Of a stretch of 5,792 nucleotides of DNA, positions 1 to 5,792 are shown piece after piece. Each line of letters begins with the position of its first letter. Position 1 is the stretch's first letter. The position numbers and the translations under genes are program-made. The stretch comes from JBDTVS01 sp040007095 (GTDB lineage: Bacteria; Acidobacteriota; Vicinamibacteria; Vicinamibacterales; CAVVIG01), in the NCBI GenBank assembly GCA_040007095.1, contig JBDTVS010000095.1, positions 1-5,792 of the forward strand, in the 5' to 3' direction. The notes beneath the pieces were generated by a model, which saw only the letters and a list, made by a program, of their open reading frames with translations, ran no database searches and had not been told where the DNA came from.

Positions 1-5
1 ACATT

Positions 6-419
6 CTAGCAGCAGCCGGCTTCCGCTTCGATCGCCGCGGCGACATCGGACGGCAGTTCTTCAGCCCGGCGCAACGCGTGACCGATCCGCGTGACCTCCA
101 GTTGTCGAGCGGCGATTTGCCCCGCGGGCTCGTCGCGCTGGCGCGCGGTGCCGAGCGCGCGTTCATGGCTGTGGAGCATTCGCCGGAAGATTGGCACCGC
201 ACTCCGTTTCGGCTGCGCATCGGTGCAGCCGAGGCACACGAGTCCTTTGGGACAGTACTCACGGCGACCATTGCGACCAATTCCGCAACGGTCGCGCGAC
301 TGAGCCGACTGCGCCGACCCGTGCCCCGTTGCGGCGTGCGCGACAGGATCCCTGCTCGGCACAAGGCCGCGGCTGAGATTCACCCGGTCGAGCGCGCTCG
401 GGGCCACCCGGGTCCACAT
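6..419 (-). CDS. Small Cys-cluster ORF, possibly a tyrosine-recombinase C-terminal remnant
   Basis: A 137-codon frame runs from an ATG at 419-417 to a TAG at 8-6. Its second half looks coding: codons mostly end in G or C and the predicted tail is helical and rich in Arg, Glu and Ala. It carries four cysteines, C45, C56, C62 and C65, with the core CPKGLVCLGC, which could bind zinc. A C-P-x(4)-C-L-x-C cluster followed by a charged helix resembles, from memory, the extreme C-terminus of some tyrosine recombinases/integrases. The catalytic R-H-R-Y region is absent, so if the resemblance is right this is only a tail fragment. The first 40 residues are low-complexity and may not be coding. There is no Shine-Dalgarno before the ATG, which overlaps the preceding stop as TGATG, so translation could depend on coupling. 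It may instead be a pseudogene, or a small zinc-binding protein of unknown function. Confidence 0.35.
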   Translation of the reverse strand: MWTRVAPSALDRVNLSRGLVPSRDPVAHAATGHGSAQSAQSRDRCGIGRNGRREYCPKGLVCLGCTDAQPKRSAVPIFRRMLHSHERALGTARQRDEPAGQIAARQLEVTRIGHALRRAEELPSDVAAAIEAEAGCC

Positions 420-784
420 CACGCCGGCGCCAGGTTGAGCAGACTGTACGAAAGACCGACAACCAAGACGCCAACCAGCGCGAACACGCCCACGTTCTTC
501 GCCGACTGCCGGATCCCCTGGTTCGGCGCGGTCCTTCTTTCGACGTCTGGCCCGGTCAACCCACTGAGCAGACCGAACAGCGCACCCAGGAACGCCCCCG
601 TGATCAGCCCGAGCACGGCGGCGATCACAGCCACCCAGGCCGCGACTGAAGGGCCGGTGATCCACGCCCCACCGAGTCTGGCGGTCATCAGCACGACCCC
701 GCGCATGACCCCGAATTCTCCGGCATGCCGCGCGACGACCGCCGTCAATCCGGCGGCGGCGGCGATGCTGCAGCCGATCAGCAA
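419..784 (-). CDS. Short membrane protein with a PNQGI motif; likely C-terminal fragment
   Basis: This 121-codon frame starts at a TTG (784-782) and ends at a TGA (421-419). It has three hydrophobic stretches, at about residues 2-18, 46-76 and 98-117. Between the second and third is a polar loop with GPDVERRTAPNQGIRQSAKN. A PNQGI-x(2)-SAKN loop between hydrophobic helices recalls the membrane-embedded C-terminal tails of some large NACHT/STAND or kinase-type signalling proteins; this is from memory, not a search. The frame is open upstream only to a stop at 829-827, and the TTG has no Shine-Dalgarno. The in-frame ATG at 706-704 is preceded by GGAGAA (721-716) with 9 nt spacing and would give a 95-residue, two-helix protein. 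The hydrophobic sequence before that ATG suggests the frame was once coding further upstream, so 5' truncation is likely. It lies 133 bp beyond the RDD gene on the same strand. Function is unknown. Confidence 0.5.
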   Translation of the reverse strand: MLIGCSIAAAAGLTAVVARHAGEFGVMRGVVLMTARLGGAWITGPSVAAWVAVIAAVLGLITGAFLGALFGLLSGLTGPDVERRTAPNQGIRQSAKNVGVFALVGVLVVGLSYSLLNLAPA

Positions 785-891
785 TGCCGTCTGCCGCCCG
801 GCGATACGGCAGTTGTGCGCCGAGCGTCACTTAGAGGTCAATAGCACTAGCTGACGGCTGAGATTTTGCTGGTCCGCGCTCGAAGTCTGCG

Positions 892-911
892 GCGCCCGAA
901 CGTTCCGGCGC
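892..911. terminator. GC-rich palindrome just past the RDD-gene stop
   Basis: The 20 bases form an inverted repeat centred on AACGTT. Nine of ten base pairs match, the exception being a C/C opposition at 897/906. On the minus strand the hairpin lies 6 nt after the stop codon (920-918) of the 515-residue envelope gene, where a transcript-end structure would be expected. There is no U-tract on either side, so it is not a canonical intrinsic terminator. It could be a 3' stabilising hairpin or a protein-binding site. Confidence 0.3.
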
Positions 912-917
912 GTCATG

Positions 918-2465
918 TCAGAGCGGCCAGTTCCTCGGCACCTTCACCACATAGGTGCCCGCGATCTTGTCGTGCCAGGCCTGGCGCTCGGGATCTTTGA
1001 GAATCCACAGCGCGCCGAGTCCGACGACCGCCAGCGAGAAGATGCTCGACAGGCCACGCACCAACGCGTCGGCGAAGCCGAGCCGCGCGCCATCCACTCG
1101 CACGAGCCGCAACTGGCAGATGATTCCGCCGACAGTGGTTTGCTTCCAGGTCCAGAACCCGATGTGATACGCGAGGAGCAACAGAAAAACTGTGCTGTCG
1201 TGCTTGTTGAGGTCCAGCAGTTGTTGGGAAATCACCACCAGAATGACGTCGAGAACGAAGGCGGCGAGGCGGTCGCGAAATGGCGCGTGCGGGAACGACG
1301 CGAGGTCCGACCCCACCGGCGTCGCAGGCAAAGGCGCGGACGGCACAAACGGGGCATCCGTCGATGCGGCGCTTGACGGCGTTTCGGCCACGTAGTCGCG
1401 CACTGGTGGCAGAGGGCGGCTTGCCAACGGCACTCGAGGAGGCGCAGCCGGGTTCTCGCGCCTGTAGGCCGCGATGAACGCCAGCGTCGCTCCCCCCAGT
1501 CCAAAGACGCCGACCGTCGTCCAGGCGACGAAGCCGAGCAGCGGCACCATGTAGGCCAGGCAGATCAATGCGAAGCCGATCGCGAAGGAACGCGCCGACT
1601 GGAGCCGGCTGTCCGGCGATTCCTGGCGCAACACGCTCATGCCAATCCATTGCGCCACACCAACCTTGCCGACGATCCACGCGAGGAAGAGCGCGCAGAG
1701 CAGGAACGGGATCACCGCAATGCCGATGATCGACACCGCCAGCAGCACGCACACGGGGCCGGTGAGAAGGAGAACAAGGAGGCCAACCACAAAGGCACTC
1801 AACGGCCGATCGTGCAGCGTCTCGGCGCTCGCGCGAACCGGATGGTGGAAGACGAGGCCGACGATCAAATACACGAGGAAGAACAGACCGACGATGCCCC
1901 AGACCCAGGGAAGACTCGGCACAATCGGCCGGCCCCAGAACAGTCCTCGGCTAATCCAGGGAACGAGGCTTTCAAGCGTTCCGCTGAGCGCCGAGGGGCC
2001 GATGACGATGTGCTCGCCGCCAGGCATGAAGTCTGCCGGGCCGTCGAAGCGGCCTCCTATGACGACGAGATCCCCTCGAATCCTGGCGCCAGATGTGATG
2101 CTCGCGCTGCCACCGCCGACGACGATGAGCGAGCCGTCGATGGATGCGGTACTCGAGAGCCGTGCCTTGCCGAACACGACGACGACGTCGCCGTCGACGT
2201 GGCCTTCGATGGTCGCCGCGCCGCCAATGACCACGACTTGACCAATCGCGGCCCCCGATCCGAGGGTGTAATCCTGACCGATGCGAAGGAGCTCGCGGCC
2301 TCGCAGTCGCGGCTCGACCTGCACGTCCGCACCGGTCTCGACGCGCGGCTCGGGTCGGGCGTCGCGGACGGGGGGACGTAAGACCTGGGGCGGCTGAGCC
2401 GCGGCAAGCCGGGCCGTCGAGAGCACACACAGCAGGAGACCGATGGTCGTCCGGATTCGCGTCAT
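918..2465 (-). CDS. Exported bactofilin-like beta-helix protein with membrane block and C-terminal RDD domain
   Basis: The 515-residue product starts at an ATG (2465-2463). Residues 1-23 form a signal peptide (MTRIRTT, a Leu-rich core, cleavage likely after AAA). Residues about 62-157 hold short repeats such as VVVIGGAATIEGHVDGDVVV and IRGDLVVIGG, the pattern of polymer-forming (bactofilin-like) right-handed beta-helices. Five predicted helices follow at about 187-333, then a Pro/Ala-rich linker (338-395). Residues 397-510 match the RDD family: RDRLAAFVLD with R397 and D406, TTVGGIICQLRLVRVDG near 433-459, and the closing WHDKIAGTYVV (497-507). RDD domains are membrane modules of mostly unknown role, some linked to transport. 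With the signal peptide cleaved, the beta-helix would face the periplasm. The start is supported by signal-peptide placement and by AGGA at 2480-2477 (11 nt spacing). The M16 gene is divergent across 355 bp. Domain identities are solid; biological function is not known. Confidence 0.92.
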   Translation of the reverse strand: MTRIRTTIGLLLCVLSTARLAAAQPPQVLRPPVRDARPEPRVETGADVQVEPRLRGRELLRIGQDYTLGSGAAIGQVVVIGGAATIEGHVDGDVVVVFGKARLSSTASIDGSLIVVGGGSASITSGARIRGDLVVIGGRFDGPADFMPGGEHIVIGPSALSGTLESLVPWISRGLFWGRPIVPSLPWVWGIVGLFFLVYLIVGLVFHHPVRASAETLHDRPLSAFVVGLLVLLLTGPVCVLLAVSIIGIAVIPFLLCALFLAWIVGKVGVAQWIGMSVLRQESPDSRLQSARSFAIGFALICLAYMVPLLGFVAWTTVGVFGLGGATLAFIAAYRRENPAAPPRVPLASRPLPPVRDYVAETPSSAASTDAPFVPSAPLPATPVGSDLASFPHAPFRDRLAAFVLDVILVVISQQLLDLNKHDSTVFLLLLAYHIGFWTWKQTTVGGIICQLRLVRVDGARLGFADALVRGLSSIFSLAVVGLGALWILKDPERQAWHDKIAGTYVVKVPRNWPL

Positions 2466-2719
2466 GGTCGTTAGTGTCCTGGGTCCTTCTCGAAACCACC
2501 TGCCGGCGATCCAATGTGGCCGCGGCTGGAGGCACCGTTGGGGTCGCTCTAAACAAGACCCGGAAGCCGGAACAAAGTTTCAGCCGCGGCGTGATCGGGG
2601 TAGACTCGCGCACGGAACAGTCATGAAGCAGACGGCCGGGGCTCGCCAGCAGCCTGTGGTGAAAGTCTGGCGTCGCACCGAGACGGCCGAGGCGCCCCGC
2701 CGGCACGGCGCGACGACCG

Positions 2720-2738
2720 AAAATACCGGGAGTATTTT
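2720..2738. promoter_or_regulatory. Operator-like AT-rich palindrome upstream of the protease
   Basis: AAAATAC and GTATTTT form a perfect 7-bp inverted repeat around a CGGGA spacer. It is an AT-rich island in otherwise GC-rich sequence, 82 nt before the protease ATG. Size and symmetry fit the operator of a dimeric transcription factor, but no family can be named from the sequence. It lacks a following T-tract and precedes rather than follows a gene, so a terminator is less likely. The TATTTT in its right arm could also be part of a -10 element. Confidence 0.3.
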
Positions 2739-2808
2739 AGCGAGGAGCAACGCAGCCGGCGGAGATGCCTTGCTCGTCGAATGCAGCCAGGCTTTCACCA
2801 CGGCTGCC

Positions 2809-2812
2809 AGGG
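2809..2812 (+). promoter_or_regulatory. Weak ribosome-binding site for the protease start
   Basis: AGGG lies 8 nt before the ATG at 2821. It is only a partial Shine-Dalgarno match, but the spacing is right. Together with the signal peptide that begins immediately at this ATG, it favours 2821 over the in-frame upstream ATGs at 2623 and 2443. Confidence 0.4.
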
Positions 2813-2820
2813 ATGATGGT

Positions 2821-5610
2821 ATGGCTCGAAAACTGACGATTGTCATCGCCGTCGTTGTCTTGACGCTTGCCGGCGTCACGGCCCAGACGCTGCCCCAGGG
2901 CGTTCGGCAGGTCGCTTCAATGGGCGGCATCACGGAGTACGACTTCCCCAATGGTCTGAGAGTCCTCCTCTACCCGGACTCGGCCCAGCCCAAGATCACC
3001 GTGAACGTGACGTATCTGGTGGGATCACGGCACGAAGGCTACGGCGAAACCGGCATGGCGCACCTGCTGGAACACATGAATTTCATCGAGACGACCAGCG
3101 GCCGCAAAATCAAAGAGGAGCTCGTCGCGCGCGGCGCCAACTGGAACGGCACCACCTCGGACGACCGGACGAACTACTTCGAGACCTTCACCGCCTCCGA
3201 CGACAACCTCCGCTGGGCGCTCGGCCTCGAAACCGATCGGATGGTGAACATCAAGTTCACGAAGGCGATTCTGGATACCGAGATGACGGTCGTTCGCAAC
3301 GAATTCGAGCGCGGCGAGAACAGCCCGGTGTCGGTGCTGAGCGAGCGCGTGGCGGCCGCGGCGTACCTGTGGCACAACTACGGCAAATCGACCATCGGTT
3401 CCAAGGAAGACATCGAGAAGGTGCCGGTCGATCGGCTTGCGGCCTTCTACGCGAAGTTCTACCAGCCGGATGACGCGGTGCTTGTCGTCACCGGGCGCAT
3501 CGACGAAGCGAAGACGCTGCAAATGGTCGCTGAGTCGATGGGTGGACTTCCCCGCCCGAGACGCGTCCTCGATCAGACCTACACCGTGGAGCCCGCGCAG
3601 GATGGCGAGCGGTTTGTCACGCTGCGACGGGTCGGGCAGGGGCAGAACCTGATCGTGGCGTACCACGCGGTGGCTGCCGGCCATCCGGATGCCGCGGCGC
3701 TTCAGGTCCTGTCGGGTGTGATGAACGGCGCCAGTGGCCGAGGCGGCCGCGGCGGTGGCGGGGCGCGCCCCGACGGCCGGTTGGCCAAGGCGTTGGTCGA
3801 TACGAAGCTGGCGCAGGCGGTGAACATGAACTTCCGCCCGCTGCACGATCCGGGACTGGTGGAAGTCTCCGCCACGTTGACCAAGGATCAATCGCTTGAC
3901 GCGGCGCGGGACGCCATCTACAGAACGCTCGACGACATCGTGAAGTACCCGCTCGCACAGGAGGAAGTCGAGCGCGCCAGGAGCCAGCTGTTGCGGGGGC
4001 TGGAGAACAGCCTGTCGAATTCGCAATCGATCGCCACCGGGGCCTTGAACAACGCGATCGCGCAAGGCGATTGGCGCCTGATGTTCCTGCAGCACGACCT
4101 GCTGAAGGACGTGCAGACCTCGGATCTGGTTCGGGTCTCGAAGGCCTATTTCAAACCATCCAACCGGACGTTGGGATATTTCATCCCCGATATGAGCCCG
4201 GACCGCACCGTGGTGCCGGCGCGGCCGGACCTGGCCAGCACGCTGCGCGACTACAAGAGCTCCGTCACGGTCGTGCGCGGCGAAACATTCGACCCCACCA
4301 TCGCGAATCTGGAGAGCCGACTCGTGCGGGACCGTCTCGCCAACGGCATGCGGGTGGCCGTCCTCCCCAAGAAGACCGCCAACAACATCGTGACGGCGGT
4401 GATTGAGCTTCGCTTCGGCGACGAGGTCTCGCTCGTGAACCAGAGAGAATCGGCGTCATTCGCGGGCAGCCTCTTGATGGCGGGCACGAAGAGCCACTCC
4501 CGCCAACAACTCCAGGAGGAGCTGCGGAAGTTGAATGCGCAGGTCAACGTCGCCGGTGGGCGTGGGGGCGGCGGCGGGCCGTCGAGCGCCACAGCCAGCA
4601 TCACGGCGCCGGCGGAGAATTTCCTGGCGGCCATGCGGCTCGCGGTCGAGATCCTGAAAGAGCCGGTCTACCCGCAGGACGAATTCGATCGGATCAAGAC
4701 GCAGCGCGTGAAAGCGCTGGAGGTGGCACCAACCGAGCCGAACCAGCTGGCGACCGAGCGGCTGACCCGGCACTTGAGTCCGTTCGAGAAGCGTGATGCG
4801 CAGTACACACCGACCCGGGAAGAGCAATTGCCGGCGGTCAAGAACGTGAAGCTGGAGGACGCCAGGAAGTTCCACGACCAGTTCTATGGTGCCAACTACG
4901 GTGTGATCGCGGTCGTCGGGCCGGTGGCGCTGGCCGACGTGACTCAGGCGGCGACGGCGCTGTTGGGCGCCTGGAATACGACCAAGGCCTACAAGCCTCT
5001 CATTGCGCCGTTCAAGAAGGTCTCGCCAATCAACGAAAAAGTCGAGACGCCGGACAAAGCCAGCGCGCAATTCATGGCGGGCGCGCGGTTCCAGATGTCG
5101 CAGAACGATCCCGACTATCCGGCGATCGTCCTGGCCAGCTACATGTTCGGCGAGCCGATCACCTCGCGCATCTCGAACCGGATACGAAATCGCGAGGGTC
5201 TGAGCTATGGCGCGAACGCGCGAATCACGGTGCCCGCCGAGGGCGATTCCGCCACGTTGGCCGGAACCGTGAGCCTCAACCCTGGCGTCGGCCCAAGAGT
5301 CGAGTCGAGCTTCATCGATGAGCTGAGGAACGTGTACCAGGATGGCTTCACGGACGCGGAAGTGGCACAAGCCAAGAAAGCCTACATGGAGTCTCGCATG
5401 GTCGGCCGATCGACCGACGGCGCGCTGCTCAATCTGATCGCGGCGCACGAGCAACTGGACCGGCCGCTGGCCTGGGACGCCGATCTGGAAGCCAAGATCG
5501 AGGCGCTCACGGCGGATCAGATCAACGCCGCCTTCCGCAAGCACATCGATCCGAAGAACCTGTCGATCGTGAAGGCGGGAGATTTCAAGGCGGCAGGGGT
5601 ATTTCAGTAA
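2821..5610 (+). CDS. Secreted M16 family zinc metalloprotease (insulinase/pitrilysin type)
   Basis: The 929-residue product opens with a signal peptide (MARKLTIVIAVVVLTLAGVTA, cleavage likely after residue 21), placing it in the periplasm or outside. The N-terminal catalytic half begins near residue 37 and carries the inverted zinc motif HLLEH (H81, E84 as base, H85), with E161 in VVRNEFE as probable third ligand. The GANWNGTTSDDRTNYF stretch (105-120) is also typical of the family. The second half, from about residue 497 (ESRLVRDRLANGMRVAVL), lacks HxxEH but keeps the substrate-side Arg/Tyr pair, R789 and Y796, in IRNREGLSYG. One active and one inactive half in a single chain is the usual arrangement, and length and layout resemble E. 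coli PqqL (about 930 residues). Gly-rich inserts occur at 303-319 and 579-587. Substrates are likely peptides; specificity cannot be read from the sequence. The start is chosen from the signal peptide and AGGG spacing. Confidence 0.96.
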   Translation: MARKLTIVIAVVVLTLAGVTAQTLPQGVRQVASMGGITEYDFPNGLRVLLYPDSAQPKITVNVTYLVGSRHEGYGETGMAHLLEHMNFIETTSGRKIKEELVARGANWNGTTSDDRTNYFETFTASDDNLRWALGLETDRMVNIKFTKAILDTEMTVVRNEFERGENSPVSVLSERVAAAAYLWHNYGKSTIGSKEDIEKVPVDRLAAFYAKFYQPDDAVLVVTGRIDEAKTLQMVAESMGGLPRPRRVLDQTYTVEPAQDGERFVTLRRVGQGQNLIVAYHAVAAGHPDAAALQVLSGVMNGASGRGGRGGGGARPDGRLAKALVDTKLAQAVNMNFRPLHDPGLVEVSATLTKDQSLDAARDAIYRTLDDIVKYPLAQEEVERARSQLLRGLENSLSNSQSIATGALNNAIAQGDWRLMFLQHDLLKDVQTSDLVRVSKAYFKPSNRTLGYFIPDMSPDRTVVPARPDLASTLRDYKSSVTVVRGETFDPTIANLESRLVRDRLANGMRVAVLPKKTANNIVTAVIELRFGDEVSLVNQRESASFAGSLLMAGTKSHSRQQLQEELRKLNAQVNVAGGRGGGGGPSSATASITAPAENFLAAMRLAVEILKEPVYPQDEFDRIKTQRVKALEVAPTEPNQLATERLTRHLSPFEKRDAQYTPTREEQLPAVKNVKLEDARKFHDQFYGANYGVIAVVGPVALADVTQAATALLGAWNTTKAYKPLIAPFKKVSPINEKVETPDKASAQFMAGARFQMSQNDPDYPAIVLASYMFGEPITSRISNRIRNREGLSYGANARITVPAEGDSATLAGTVSLNPGVGPRVESSFIDELRNVYQDGFTDAEVAQAKKAYMESRMVGRSTDGALLNLIAAHEQLDRPLAWDADLEAKIEALTADQINAAFRKHIDPKNLSIVKAGDFKAAGVFQ

Positions 5611-5622
5611 CCACTAAGAAGG
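5609..5622 (+). repeat. Partial copy of the AACCAC-type repeat overlapping the protease stop codon
   Basis: AACCACTAAGA (5609-5619) matches 10 of 11 bases of the left end of the larger palindrome at 5644-5654 (AACCACAAAGA), in the same orientation and 35 bp upstream. Its first two bases are the last two of the protease TAA. It may be a decayed copy of the same element. Confidence 0.35.
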
Positions 5623-5643
5623 GGTTGCAGCACTAAAATCGGG

Positions 5644-5712
5644 AACCACAAAGACACGAAGAACACAAAGACTTTCCCGGTCTTCTTTGTGATCTTTGTG
5701 CCCATTGTGGTT
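5644..5712. repeat. Large imperfect palindrome, dispersed intergenic repeat type
   Basis: The outer arms AACCACAA (5644-5651) and TTGTGGTT (5705-5712) are perfect reverse complements. Inside, CACGAAGAACACAAAGA on the left pairs with the right arm at 15 of 17 positions, after one gap. The apex is CACAAAGA/TCTTTGTG (5664-5671/5684-5691) around a 12-nt loop. The short-period CAC/AAAG wording is like the purine-rich palindromes dispersed between genes in many environmental bacterial genomes. It begins 33 nt after the protease stop and could end or stabilise that transcript, though there is no terminal U-run. No transposase is nearby. Confidence 0.65.
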
Positions 5713-5792
5713 CATTGTCTAATTTCGCAACGTGCTTTATGTTCGGTCGAACGCGACCCGATCGAGCGCGGTACCAAAGGCAGCGCACGCCA

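Larger units (their letters stand above)
2466..2820. other. Divergent intergenic region between envelope gene and protease
   Basis: These 355 bases separate the starts of the minus-strand RDD gene and the plus-strand protease and should hold both promoters. No strong -35/-10 pair is visible. A TAGACT hexamer at 2601-2606 could be a plus-strand -10 but lacks a good -35. Part of the region (2623-2820) is an open frame in phase with the protease, starting at an ATG; its translation is polar and Arg/Ala-rich with no export signal, so I treat it as leader. The clearest structural element is the palindrome at 2720-2738. I see no RNA gene or riboswitch. Confidence 0.6.

Noticed and set aside
420..830. 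Upstream extension of the Cys-cluster frame to a GTG at 830
   Set aside because: This part translates to Arg-rich sequence typical of an out-of-frame shadow of the membrane ORF.
78..854. Long plus-strand open frame of 258 codons at the left end
   Set aside because: Its translation is Arg/Pro/Thr-rich without a recognisable domain, and it lies antisense to the frames with hydrophobic segments and the Cys cluster.
1650..2381. Plus-strand open frames antisense to the RDD gene
   Set aside because: They are rich in Arg, Asp and His with no motif, while the minus strand encodes clear signal-peptide, beta-helix and RDD sequence.
2519..2590. GCCGCGGCTG / CAGCCGCGGC inverted repeat in the intergenic region
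   Set aside because: The core is a self-palindromic GC 8-mer likely by chance in this composition, and the arms are 52 nt apart.
3025..4095. Minus-strand 356-codon open frame inside the protease gene
   Set aside because: It is antisense to a strongly supported M16 gene, Arg/His/Val-rich, with no recognisable domain; long antisense frames are expected at this GC content.
4456..5544. Minus-strand 362-codon open frame inside the protease gene
   Set aside because: Same reasoning: a shadow of the C-terminal M16 half with no recognisable domain.
5745..5758. GGTCG-AACG-CGACC small hairpin near the right edge
   Set aside because: A 5-bp GC stem with no T-tract or gene context is too weak to call a terminator or regulatory element.

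Overview
The window is GC-rich bacterial DNA with strongly G/C-ending codons and long antisense shadow frames. The protein types (a secreted single-chain M16 protease with Gly-rich inserts, and an exported bactofilin-like beta-helix joined to a membrane region) and the intergenic 'AACCACAAAGACAC' palindrome would fit an Acidobacteriota-like or other environmental high-GC genome. That assignment is an impression, since no marker gene is present.

Layout. Positions 6-784 (minus) hold two small, poorly defended reading frames. One is a short membrane protein (419-784) that looks like the C-terminal tail of a larger protein. The other is a 137-codon frame with a Cys cluster (6-419) that resembles the C-terminal tail of a tyrosine recombinase. 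The two overlap by a TGATG stop/start, and neither has a convincing full-length start, so this end may be a patch of gene remnants. Positions 785-917 are a short gap with a near-perfect GC-rich palindrome just past the end of the next gene. Positions 918-2465 (minus) encode a confident 515-residue envelope protein: signal peptide, bactofilin-like repeats, a five-helix membrane block, a Pro/Ala-rich linker and a C-terminal RDD domain. Positions 2466-2820 are a divergent intergenic region with an operator-like palindrome. Positions 2821-5610 (plus) encode a confident 929-residue secreted zinc protease of family M16. Positions 5611-5792 are intergenic and contain a large imperfect palindrome of a dispersed-repeat type, plus a partial copy whose first bases lie in the protease stop codon.

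How the genes relate. The RDD/beta-helix protein and the M16 protease are divergently transcribed and both are predicted to act in the cell envelope. Nothing else in the sequence ties them to one pathway. I see no CRISPR array, tRNA, rRNA, complete mobile element or defence system. I found no clear case for a new multi-gene system; the points most worth checking are the unusual domain combination at 918-2465, the remnant-like left end and the repeat at the right end.
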